A stretch of 64,000 nucleotides of DNA from Ottowia beijingensis (GTDB taxonomy: Bacteria; Pseudomonadota; Gammaproteobacteria; Burkholderiales; Burkholderiaceae_C), in contig NZ_JACCKX010000001.1 in NCBI RefSeq assembly GCF_013423955.1, positions 1 through 64,000 of the forward strand. The letters run 5' to 3'. Position 1 is the first letter of the stretch; the number at the start of each line of letters is the position of its first letter. Of this stretch, positions 36,992-45,342 are shown one piece after another. The notes under the pieces were generated by a model that worked only from the letters and a program-made list of their open reading frames with translations, did not search any database and was not told the origin of the DNA. Both the position numbers and the translations under genes were made by a program.

Positions 36992-37306
36992 TCAGGCGCT
37001 TTCCACCACCTGCCCCGCCACGTTGTCCACCATCACGGGCGTGTCGAAGTAGGTGACCACCGGGTCGGTGTGGTACTTGCTGCGGATGAACTCGCGCCAG
37101 GCGGCGTCGTACACGCGCTCGGCGTCGGCGCGCGTCTGCCACAGGTAAACGCCGCCGGCCGTCAGGCCGTCTTCGGACAGGATGTAGTGCTTGCGCACCA
37201 GGCCTTGCATGGCCAGGTAGCGCGGCGCGGTGCTGGCGAACACGGCGCGCGCCTGCTCGACGGTCATGCGCTCGGGCAGCTTGAATTGGACCAGGGCGGT
37301 GATCAT
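36992..37306 (-). CDS. Putative YdhR-type monooxygenase-like protein
   Basis: 104 residues from MITALVQFKLPERMTVEQAR. It follows the ferredoxin-like ABM/YdhR pattern: APRYLAMQGLVRKHYILSED, GGVYLWQTRADAERVYDAAW, REFIRSKYHTDPVVTYFDTP. Members are small dimeric proteins, sometimes called monooxygenases without proven substrate. Start chosen at 37306, preceded by AAGGAGAACGCCC. Single gene, after aceA's terminator. Confidence 0.75.
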   Translation of the reverse strand: MITALVQFKLPERMTVEQARAVFASTAPRYLAMQGLVRKHYILSEDGLTAGGVYLWQTRADAERVYDAAWREFIRSKYHTDPVVTYFDTPVMVDNVAGQVVESA

Positions 37307-37360
37307 GGGCGTTCTCCTTGGGTGATGCGCGCAGTGTGCCCCAAGCCACCCCGCGCGCAC

Positions 37361-37387
37361 AAAAAAGCCGCGGCGAACCGCGGCTTT
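37361..37387 (-). terminator. Terminator of aceA
   Basis: AAAGCCGCGG and CCGCGGCTTT form a 10-bp stem with a 4-base loop; on the minus strand it is followed by TTTGTG after a T-run. It lies 50 bases after the aceA stop. Confidence 0.82.
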
Positions 37388-37436
37388 CAAGTCTCCTCGA
37401 TGACCGGCGGGGCCGGTCAACCTTCTTCTGTGTGGA

Positions 37437-38764
37437 TCAATGGAACTGCTCTTCCTCGGTCGAGCCGGTCAGCGCCTTCACGCTGGAGGAGCCGCCCTGG
37501 ATGACGGTGGTCACGTCGTCGAAGTAACCGGCGCCCACTTCCTGCTGGTGCGACACGAAGGTGTAGCCCTGCTCGCGCGCGGCGAATTCCGGCTCCTGGA
37601 TCATTTCGACGTAGTGCTTCATGCCCTCGCCGCGCGCGTAGGCGTGGGCGAACTTGAAGGTGTTGTACCAGTTGCTGTGGATACCGGCCAGCGTGATGAA
37701 CTGGTACTTGTAGCCCAGCGCGGACAGCTCGTCCTGGAACTTGGCGATGGTGGCGTCGTCCAGGTTCTTCTTCCAGTTGAAGGACGGCGAGCAGTTGTAC
37801 GACAGCAGCTTGCCCGGGTGCTTGGCCAGCACGGCCTGCGCGAATTCGCGGGCGAAGCCCAGGTCGGGCGTGCCGGTTTCGCACCACACCAGGTCGGCGT
37901 AGGGGCGTAGGCCACGCCGCGGCTGATGGCCTGCTCCAGGCCGTTCTTCACGCGGTAGAAGCCCTCTTGCGTGCGCTCGCCGGTCAGGAACGGCTTGTCG
38001 TTGGCGTCGTGATCAGAGGTGATCAGGTTGGCGGCCTCGGCGTCGGTGCGGGCCAGGATGATGGTGGGCACGCCCATCACGTCGGCGGCAAAGCGCGCGG
38101 CGATCAGCTTCTCGCAAGCCTCTTGCGTGGGCACCAGCACCTTGCCACCCATGTGGCCGCACTTCTTCACGGCGGCCAGCTGGTCTTCGAAGTGCACGCC
38201 GGCGGCACCGGCGGCCACCATGTTCTTCATCAGTTCGAAGGCGTTCAGCACGCCGCCGAAGCCGGCTTCGGCATCCGCCACGATGGGCAGGAAGTAGTCG
38301 ATGAAGTCCTTGTCGCCAGGGCCGACGCCGCGGCCCCACTGGATTTCATCGGCGCGCTTGAAGGTGTTGTTGATGCGGCGCACCATGGTCGGCACCGAGT
38401 CGTAGGCGTACAGCGACTGGTCGGGGTACATGGTCTCGGAGGTGTTGCCGTCGGCGGCCACCTGCCAGCCCGACAGGTACACGGCCTCCAGGCCCGCCTT
38501 GGCCTGCTGCATGGCCTGGCCAGCGGTGATGGCGCCGAAGGCGTTGACGTAGCCCTTCTTGGCTTCGCCGTTGACCAGGCCCCACAGCTTCTCGGCGCCG
38601 CGCTTGGCCAGCGTGTACTCGATCGGCAGGCTGCCGCGCAGGCGCACCACGTCGGCGGCGCTGTAGCCGCGCTTGATGCCCTTCCAGCGGGGGTTGGTGG
38701 CCCAGTCTTTTTCCAGGGCGGCGATCTGCTGTTCGCGGCTGAGTTGCTCGTTGGTGTTCGGCAT
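37437..38764 (-). CDS. aceA: Isocitrate lyase, frame broken
   Basis: About 442 residues from [20 protein letters not shown] to [17 protein letters not shown]. The first glyoxylate-bypass enzyme, splitting isocitrate to glyoxylate and succinate. The catalytic motif [20 protein letters not shown] holds the active-site cysteine, and the substrate region [20 protein letters not shown] is intact. The frame breaks near 37905 where a C-run reads 4 instead of the 5 needed for [20 protein letters not shown]. Read literally this gives two overlapping fragments. Two palindromes upstream may be regulator sites. Confidence 0.95.
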
Positions 38765-38843
38765 TGAAAAGCTCCAGTAGAGAAGGTTGAGGTGAACTCG
38801 GTCGGTGGCAGCCTTTGGGCTTCACCGGTGACGCAATCATAAC

Positions 38844-38886
38844 TCTTATATAAGACTTAGCAAGATTCTTATGTCTTATAGAAGAC
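38844..38886 (-). promoter_or_regulatory. Two palindromes upstream of aceA
   Basis: TCTTATATAAGA at 38844-38855 and GTCTTATAGAAGAC at 38873-38886 are perfect or near-perfect palindromes of one motif, 80-122 bases before the aceA start, in the only AT-rich stretch nearby. They look like twin sites for a dimeric repressor, perhaps a GntR-type regulator, and lie where the promoter should be. Confidence 0.55.
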
Positions 38887-39176
38887 AAATTTTTCTTCAT
38901 TGAAAATCAATGGCTTAAGGCATTCATTTCGCAATGCAGAAATTTATCTTTCGTATTGAGAAAAATGTGGCGCTGCAACATCCGGACATCTCACGATGCA
39001 GATTGACAATTTCTTGATATGAAAAATTGCGCGGCGCCTCGATCAAGACCTTCCACCACCAGCGCCGCGCTGCCGCGAGGCCTGCGGGCGTAACCGATTG
39101 CGGCATGATGCGATGCTGATCGCCCAGGGTGCAATGCTTCGTATTTGCTTGATGGGCAACCAGTCTCCGACAGCGT
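38887..39176. other. Noncoding AT-rich spacer
   Basis: 290 bases of lower-GC sequence with no supportable gene on either strand. It may hold the aceA upstream region and the promoter of whatever lies beyond. I see no tRNA, small-RNA hairpin with T-run or conserved box in it. Confidence 0.5.
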
Positions 39177-39251
39177 TGTGGGAGCGGGCTGGCCCGCGAT
39201 CAAGCGCTGGTGGCGACGAGGCGCCTTATCGCGGGCAAGCCCGCTCCCACA
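39177..39251. repeat. Inverted pair of REP-like palindromes
   Basis: TGTGGGAGCGGGCTGGCCCG (39177-39196, continuing CGAT) and its complement ending GCCCGCTCCCACA (39228-39251) match at 23 of 24 bases around a 27-base spacer. Each arm is itself partly palindromic, like pseudomonad REP sequences (GTGGGAGCGGGCTTGCCCGC). Such pairs are mobilised by REP-associated transposases. Confidence 0.75.
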
Positions 39252-39302
39252 CAGCGAATGCGGTCCGCGCGGCATCTGCAACTTCTGGATGATCGATCAG
39301 AA

Positions 39303-39390
39303 AATGATAGCTTCTTGCGCCCATTGAAAGCCGGTTTCCACTTCAAATCGATCTGAAACGACGGATCAACAGGCGCAAGAAGCTATCATT
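39303..39390. repeat. Perfect 19-bp inverted repeat
   Basis: AATGATAGCTTCTTGCGCC (39303-39321) and GGCGCAAGAAGCTATCATT (39372-39390) are exact complements around a 50-base loop. The core resembles the other GATAGC..TGCGC hairpins in this window. It ends 22 bases before the transporter gene. Confidence 0.75.
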
Positions 39391-39412
39391 ATTGAACCTC
39401 CCTGAGCACCTC

Positions 39413-40362
39413 ATGCCACCGCCCTTCACCCCCAGCCGGCCGCTGGCCTACGCCTGCCTGGCGCTGTCGATGGCGCTGGTGGGCAGCTACGTGGCGCTGT
39501 CCGCCGCTGGCGGCGATCTTTCCGGTGCTGCTGCTGGCCTGGCTGCGCTTCGGCATCGGGGGCGTGGCCATGCTGCACTGGCTGAAGAAGCCGCCCGACG
39601 AGCCGCCGCTGACGCCGCGCACCCGCCGCCTGCTGTTTCTCGAATCCTTCCTCGGCAACTTCCTGTTCACGCTGTGCATGATCACCGGCGTGAAGCTCAC
39701 CACCGCGGTGTCGGCCGGCGTCATCCTGGCCGCCATTCCGGCGGCGGTGGCGGTGCTCAGCTGGCTGTTCCTGCGCGAGCGCGTGGCGGCGCGCGTGTGG
39801 GCCGGCGTGGCCTGCGCGGTGCTCGGCATCGCGCTCGTGGCGCTATCGAAGCAGGAGCTGCCGGCGCCCTCCTTCTGCACTCGCGCCCTCCAACACTGCC
39901 CACCTGGCCTGGCTGGGCAACCTGCTGCTGATCGGCGCGGTGCTGTGCGAGGCCAGCTACGCCGTCATCGGCAAGTCGCTCACGGCCAGCCTGTCGCCGC
40001 GCCGCATCAGCGCGCTGATCAACGGCTGGGGCTTCGTGCTGAGCACGCCCTTCGGCCTGTGGCTGGCCTGGCGCTTCGACTTCGGCGCCGTGCCGGCGTC
40101 GATGTGGGTGCTGCTGGTGTTCTACGCACTGGCCGCCTGCATGTGGACGGTGTGGCTGTGGATGACCGGGCTGAAAAGCGTGCCCGCCGCGCAGGCCGGC
40201 GTGTTCACCGTGCTGCTGCCCATCAGCGCCGCGGCCGTCGGCGTGCTGGTGCTGGGCGAGCGCCTGAGCACGCTGCAGCTGCTGGCCTACGGCGTGGCGC
40301 TGACCGGCGTGCTGCTGGCCACGCTGCCGTCGCGCGCGGCGTGGCGCGTGGGCCGGCGCTGA
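39413..40362 (+). CDS. EamA/DMT-family transporter, frame broken
   Basis: About 316 residues, ten predicted membrane helices in two EamA repeats, with indels near 39515 and 39872. It starts MPPPFTPSRPLAYACLALSM. The first repeat includes MITGVKLTTAVSAGVILAAI and LSWLFLRERVAARVWAGVAC; the second LLLIGAVLCEASYAVIGKSL and AAVGVLVLGERLSTLQLLAY. The paired 'LxxRExxxxxxxxG' motifs mark the drug/metabolite transporter superfamily. Substrate unknown, probably an exporter in the inner membrane. Confidence 0.82.
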
Positions 40363-40687
40363 TTGCTATCAACTGCATAGCTTCTCGCGCTTTTCCCGCA
40401 AGGCCTGCAAGCAAGAAGCACTGATGACCCCGGCGGCCGCCCGATCACGTCATCCACCATGCACCGGCCGCGCCCCGCGCCGCCGCCAGTCAGCCGCCTG
40501 CCGCACCGGCGCGCCAGCCCTCGCCCAAAGCGCCGCCCCGCGCTGAAAAAGCAACATCACAGAGGGAAAAAGCGCGTTTCCCCTTGGAAGCGTGCTACTT
40601 ATCCAGTAGCATCCCGTTCAGCCGGCGGATGCGCATGCACAGGCTGGCCAGATAACACGACTTTTCCAACAAAGAGGATCAGCAACC
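40363..40687. other. Noncoding spacer with repeat fragments
   Basis: 325 bases between the transporter and the SWIB gene. The first 50 bases repeat the GCTATCAACTGCATAGCTTC/TCGCGC family in degraded form. Nothing coding is supportable. The SWIB gene's ribosome binding site (AGAGGATC) is at the end. Confidence 0.5.
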
Positions 40688-41046
40688 ATGGCAACTGCAA
40701 AGAAAGCTCCGGCGAAGAAAGCCGCCCCGGCCAAGAAGGCTGCACCGGCGAAAAAGCCGCCGCGCCCGCCAAGAAGGCCGCCGCCCCGGCCAAGAAGCGC
40801 ACCCCCAGCGCCGCCTTCATGAAGGCCATGACGCCCAGCGCCGAGCTGGCCGCCGTGATCGGCGCCAAGCCGGTGCCGCGCACCGAGGTGACCAAGAAGG
40901 TGTGGGAATACATCAAGGCCAACAAGCTGCAGGACAGCGTGAACAAGCGCAACATCAACGCCGACGCCAAGCTGAAGCCCATCTTCGGCAAGGCCCAGGT
41001 GACGATGTTCGAGATGACCAAGCTCATCAACAACCACCTGTCCTGA
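40688..41046 (+). CDS. SWIB/MDM2-domain protein with lysine-alanine tail, frame broken
   Basis: About 120 residues. The N-terminus repeats KKAPAKKAAPAKKAAPAKK, a histone-H1-like basic tail of KKAAPA units. An A-run at 40751-40755 reads 5 instead of 6, breaking the frame. The SWIB domain follows (FMKAMTPSAELAAVIGAKPV, RTEVTKKVWEYIKANKLQDS, KLKPIFGKAQVTMFEMTKLI). Such proteins are common in Burkholderiales and Chlamydiae and are thought to bind DNA in the nucleoid. A good terminator follows. Confidence 0.88.
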
Positions 41047-41069
41047 TCCAGCCGAACCGCGCAGGCAGC

Positions 41070-41099
41070 AAAAAACCGGCTTTCTCAGCCGGTTTTTTA
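41070..41099 (+). terminator. Terminator of the SWIB gene
   Basis: AAAAAACCGGC and GCCGGTTTTTT form an 11-bp stem with a 7-base loop and a T-run on either strand, 24 bases after the SWIB stop. Confidence 0.88.
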
Positions 41100-41163
41100 T
41101 TGGTCAAATCAGCCTGTACCGCCCGCCGGTATTGCGCGAGCAGCTATCTTTTCAGAAGCAAAC

Positions 41164-42849
41164 TCACTTCGCGCCAGCCTTGTTCTCGATCGCGTCCAGC
41201 GTGGTGCGCGTGGTGATCACCTGCTCGCTCAGCACCACCTCGATCAACGTGCCCTGCCGGCGCGCCAGCGCCTCGCGCAGCGCCGGCTCGAACTGTTCGG
41301 TGCGCTCCACGCGCACGCCGGCGTAGCCGTAGCTTTCGGCCAGCTTCACGAAATCGGGGTTCACCAGTTCGGTGCCAGCGCGCCGGTGCGGGTACTCGCG
41401 CGCCTGGTGCATGCGGATGGTGCCGTACACGCCGTTGTTCAGCACCACGACGATGGTGCGGGCGCCGTACTGATGGGCCGTGGCCAGCTCCTGCCCGTTC
41501 ATCAGAAAGTCGCCGTCGCCGGCGATGGTGACCACCGTGCGCCCGGTGGTGATGGCGCAGGCGATGCCCGCCGGCACGCCGTAGCCCATGGCGCCGTTGG
41601 TGGGCGCAAGTTGCGTCTTGTGGCCCTTGGCGATGCCGTGGTAGTGAAAGTAGCGGTGCGCCCAGCTGGCAAAGTTGCCGGCGCCGTTGGTGAGGGCGGC
41701 GTCCTCGGGCAGCAGCTGCTGCAGCGTGCAGATGATGGCGTGCATGTCCACCGGGCCGGGCAGCGGCTGCGGCTGCATGTTGGCGACGTGGTCGGCATGC
41801 ACGGCTTGGGTCCAGTCGCGCCAGGGCTGCTCGTCTGGCGCTTGCAGCGCCGCCAGCGCGGCGGCGGTGGCCGGCAGGCTGGCGCACAGGGCCAGGTCGG
41901 GCTGGTACACGCGGCCCAGCTCCTCGGCGCTGGTGTGCACGTGGATCAGCTGCTGCGTCGGCCGCGGCACGCACAGCAGGCGATAGCCGCTGGTGGTCAT
42001 CTCGCCCAGGCGCGGGCCGATGGCGAGGATCAGGTCGGCATCGGTGATGCGCTGGCCCAGCCTGGGGTTGATGGCGATGCCCACGTCGCCGGCGTACAGC
42101 GGGTGGTGGTTGTCGAAGGTGTCCTGAAAGCGCATGGCGTTGCCCACCGGCAGTTGCCAGGCTTCGGCAAACGCCTGCAAGTCGCGCGCGGCCTCGGGCG
42201 TCCAGCCGCCACCGCCCACGATGACCATCGGCCGCTTCGCTTTCAGCAGCATCTCGCGCAGGCGCTGCATGGATTCGGGCGCGGGCTGGTAGGCGGGCGG
42301 CTGCCAGCGCGGCATGGGCTGCAGGGTGTCGGGCACGGGCTGGGTCAGCATGTCCTCGGGCAACACCAGCACCACCGGGCCGGGGCGGCCGTTCAGCGCG
42401 GTGGCAAAGGCGCGCGCCACGTATTCGGGCAGGCGCTCGGCGCTGTCGATGCGCTCGACGCGCTTGGCCATGCCGAAGGCGCCGAAGAAGGCGCTGTAAC
42501 CCACCTCTTGGAACGCCTCGCGGTCGCGCTGGTCGCTGGCCACATCGCCGACGAACAGCACCATAGGCGTCGAATCCTGGCTGGCCGTGTGCACGCCGAT
42601 GCTGGCGTTGGTCGCCCCCGGCCCGCGCGTGACAAAGCACACGCCCGGCCGCCGCGTGAGCTTGCCGTGCGCCTCGGCCATGAAGGCGGCACCGCCCTCC
42701 TGCCGGCAGATGACGAAGTCGATCGCGTCGCGGTGCTGGTGAAAGCCGTCCAGCACCGCCAGATAGCTTTCGCCCGGCACGCCGAACGCGTGGGTGACGC
42801 CCTGGGCCAGAAGGCATTCGACGAGAAGGTGGCCTGCGATGCGAGTCAT
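41164..42849 (-). CDS. Thiamine-diphosphate-dependent enzyme (acetolactate synthase-like)
   Basis: A complete 561-residue frame from MTRIAGHLLVECLLAQGVTH. Three domains: PYR with the cofactor glutamate in ICRQEGGAAFMAEAHGKLTR, a central Rossmann domain (KRPMVIVGGGGWTPEAARDL) and PP with the ThDP motif TIAGDGDFLMNGQELATAHQ followed by VVVLNNGVYGTIRMHQAREY. The family includes acetolactate synthase catalytic subunits, benzoylformate decarboxylase and related lyases. No regulatory subunit gene is adjacent, so a catabolic decarboxylase or lyase is more likely than branched-chain biosynthesis. It is preceded by an overlapping MFS gene, suggesting uptake of its substrate. Confidence 0.85.
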   Translation of the reverse strand: MTRIAGHLLVECLLAQGVTHAFGVPGESYLAVLDGFHQHRDAIDFVICRQEGGAAFMAEAHGKLTRRPGVCFVTRGPGATNASIGVHTASQDSTPMVLFVGDVASDQRDREAFQEVGYSAFFGAFGMAKRVERIDSAERLPEYVARAFATALNGRPGPVVLVLPEDMLTQPVPDTLQPMPRWQPPAYQPAPESMQRLREMLLKAKRPMVIVGGGGWTPEAARDLQAFAEAWQLPVGNAMRFQDTFDNHHPLYAGDVGIAINPRLGQRITDADLILAIGPRLGEMTTSGYRLLCVPRPTQQLIHVHTSAEELGRVYQPDLALCASLPATAAALAALQAPDEQPWRDWTQAVHADHVANMQPQPLPGPVDMHAIICTLQQLLPEDAALTNGAGNFASWAHRYFHYHGIAKGHKTQLAPTNGAMGYGVPAGIACAITTGRTVVTIAGDGDFLMNGQELATAHQYGARTIVVVLNNGVYGTIRMHQAREYPHRRAGTELVNPDFVKLAESYGYAGVRVERTEQFEPALREALARRQGTLIEVVLSEQVITTRTTLDAIENKAGAK

Positions 42850-44210
42850 GCGCTGATTCTTTCAAAAAACCGATGGCCGCGGAGCAGGCCGTGCCAGCGA
42901 ACGTCGCGCTCGGACCTGCGCCGAGCGCTGGCGTTGTCCCCTTCCCGCAGAGAGAAGGGAAGCGCCCTCAGGCGCTCAGGGGTTGTACCCGAATTCGTGC
43001 GCTTGCCCACCCCCAGAGCTGCCACCACCGACAGCGCCAGGAACACCGCCGCCAGCAGCAGCGTGGCCGTGTACAGGGCGCGGTCCATGAAGAAGCCGTA
43101 GATCAGCGGCGCGATGGCAAAGCCCGTGTCCAGGCCCGAATAGACGGTGCCGTACACGCGCCCGGTGGCGCCCTTGGGCGTGGCCTTCTTGATCATCATG
43201 TCGCGGCTCGGCCCGCCGATGCCGACGGCGAAACCGGTGGCTGCCAGCATCGCCATCGAGCCGAAACCGCCCAGCCAGCCGGTAGCCGCCACCACGATCA
43301 GCACCGCGCCCGCGCCCATCGACCCCGCCACCACGCGGTCGGTGGCGGCCGGCACGCGCGCCGCCACGAAGCCGCCCACGAACATGCCCAGCGCGCCCGC
43401 CAGCATGTAGGCCGTGATCATCGTCGTGGCCGATTCGAAGCTGACCCCGTGCATCGCCTGCATGATGGGCGAGGCGAAGTTCTGCACCACCGCCAGCGTC
43501 ATGGTCGACAGCAGGAAGAACGCAAAGCACCACCACACCACCGGCAGCCGCAGAAAGGCCACGTCGCTGCCCTTGGGCGCGTCGGCCGCGCGGCGCACCA
43601 CCTCGGTCTTCAGGTGCGCGCGCTTGGCCACCAGCACCGCCAGGATGCACGCGTACATCAGCGCCGCCGCCAGATAGCCCGAGCGCCAGCCCTGCCAGGC
43701 GGTGAAGAACAGCAGAAACACCGGCGTCAGCGCCCAGCCCAGGTTGCCCGACAGGCCGTGCGCGCTGAAGGCGTAGCCCAGCCGGTGAGTCGACACGCGC
43801 TGGTTCAGGATCGAGAAATCCACCGGGTGAAACGGCGCGTTGCCCAGCCCGGCGAACATGGCCACCAGCATCAGGCCCCAGTAACCCTGCGCGAAGTAGC
43901 CCGCCAGACAGGCGCAGATGAAGCTGACGAACGACGCGAACAGCACCGGCCGCGCCCCCACCTTGTCGACCAGAAACCCCGCCGACGCCTGCCCCGTGCC
44001 CGAGATGACGAAGAACACCGTCATCAGAAAGCCGAGCTGCGAGAACGACAGCCCGAACTCCTGCGCGAACACCGGAAACAGCGGCGGCAGCAGCAGATGG
44101 GCAAAGTGCGAACTGGCGTGAGCCAGGCCCACCAGCCCGATCACCGCCGCGTCGTCGCGCAACGGAACGGGGGCAGGCATCTGGCCGGAAGCGGCGGCGG
44201 TGGTCGACAT
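42846..44210 (-). CDS. MFS transporter
   Basis: About 454 residues, 12 membrane helices, starting MSTTAAASGQMPAPVPLRDD. MFS marks: GFLVDKVGARPVLFASFVSF (loop 2-3 motif), HPVDFSILNQRVSTHRLGYA, and GIGGPSRDMMIKKATPKGAT in the second half. It looks like a carboxylate or sugar-acid type carrier. The last 45 residues (from TPERLRALPFSLREGDNASA) are low-complexity and probably not natural; in the neighbouring frame the protein would end EFGYNP at 42976. If the longer frame is real, its stop overlaps the next gene by 4 bp. Confidence 0.85.
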   Translation of the reverse strand: MSTTAAASGQMPAPVPLRDDAAVIGLVGLAHASSHFAHLLLPPLFPVFAQEFGLSFSQLGFLMTVFFVISGTGQASAGFLVDKVGARPVLFASFVSFICACLAGYFAQGYWGLMLVAMFAGLGNAPFHPVDFSILNQRVSTHRLGYAFSAHGLSGNLGWALTPVFLLFFTAWQGWRSGYLAAALMYACILAVLVAKRAHLKTEVVRRAADAPKGSDVAFLRLPVVWWCFAFFLLSTMTLAVVQNFASPIMQAMHGVSFESATTMITAYMLAGALGMFVGGFVAARVPAATDRVVAGSMGAGAVLIVVAATGWLGGFGSMAMLAATGFAVGIGGPSRDMMIKKATPKGATGRVYGTVYSGLDTGFAIAPLIYGFFMDRALYTATLLLAAVFLALSVVAALGVGKRTNSGTTPERLRALPFSLREGDNASARRRSERDVRWHGLLRGHRFFERISA

Positions 44211-44295
44211 GGGGAGCGATGGTACGCGCTGGATCGGCAGGACGCCGTCACGGGGTCATGGCCGGGCGTGGATGGCGTGATGCGAGGATCAGGCC

Positions 44296-45275
44296 TCATT
44301 TCATCTCGACCCGCAGGTCGTCGATGAAGTAACGGGCCACCGTCAGGTCACCGCGCGCGGAGCGATAAACCAGCTTCCAGCCAATGGTCGAACGGCCGCT
44401 GACGTCGAACGCCAGCTGCGCTTGCCGCCATCCTTTGACTTCAGACAGATGCTGGCCGCAGAACGCCATCCGGTGCTGCCATTCGCCTCCATCGAAACGA
44501 TAGAACACGCTCAGATCCGTGTCGCAGTTGAACTGTTCACGCGGTTGATGGTTGGATGTGGACAGCCTGAAGAAGCTCAGCGTTCCCGTCTGCCTGCCCT
44601 GGACTGCAAAGTCTTCCAGCCGGCGAAACGATGCGCTCAGGATCGCTTCACGCGGGCGCGGACTCCACCACGGCATACCGAGCCCGCGCTGGGAGCGAGC
44701 CCGACAAACTCCACCGCACGCTGGCCGGAGCGGCTGCAGCCGGTGACACCGGCCACCCTGGTGTGCGCCGCCCCGGACGACCACAGCGGTGTGCCTTGTT
44801 CAAAGGACGTGTCCAGCAACAGGCCGTCACGCGCCGGTGGCTGATCCACGGCACTGAACGAGCGGGCGTCAGCCGGCCCTGCATGCGAACACAGCTCCGC
44901 CAGCCGGGCCTCGAGCTGCCCGGCACTCGCCTTCTGCACCCGCGTGTCGTCGACATCCAGCATGCCCACCACGCCGGCCACCATCGCGGCACAGCCATAC
45001 AGCAACGCCGCCCACTCGAACGACGGTGTGCTGTATCTGGCGCACAACGTGCGCGGCCGGTCCAGCAGCCGCGACCGGCCACGCACGAAAACGGCGAGCG
45101 TCAGGAGCACACCCAGATAGATCAGGCCGCCATGCCAAACCAGCGCGGGTCGCACGCCCCCGACGCCCATGAACACCACCACCAGCGCGGCGACAACCGG
45201 CGCAAGGAGCGCGGCGTCTACCCACGGGGTTCTTCGGGTTGACCCGTCGACGGACATCTCGTGGATCTCGTGCAC
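44296..45275 (-). CDS. Membrane-anchored hypothetical protein, frame broken
   Basis: About 326 residues, not recognised. The start MHEIHEMSVDGSTRRTPWVD is followed by three hydrophobic segments (LLAPVVAALVVVFMGVGGVR; HGGLIYLGVLLTLAVF; WAALLYGCAAMVAGVVGMLD). After an indel near 44650-44690 comes a beta-rich exterior domain (FEQGTPLWSSGAAHTRVAGV; TDLSVFYRFDGGEWQHRMAF; GRSTIGWKLVYRSARGDLTV) resembling a carbohydrate-binding or lectin-like jelly roll. Lacks neighbours of the same orientation that would hint at function. Confidence 0.6.
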
Positions 45276-45342
45276 GGAATCGCTTCAAGCCCAAGCGTTC
45301 ATATTGTCGCCGCGCAGCCGTGATGCCGCAGCGAAAACACGG

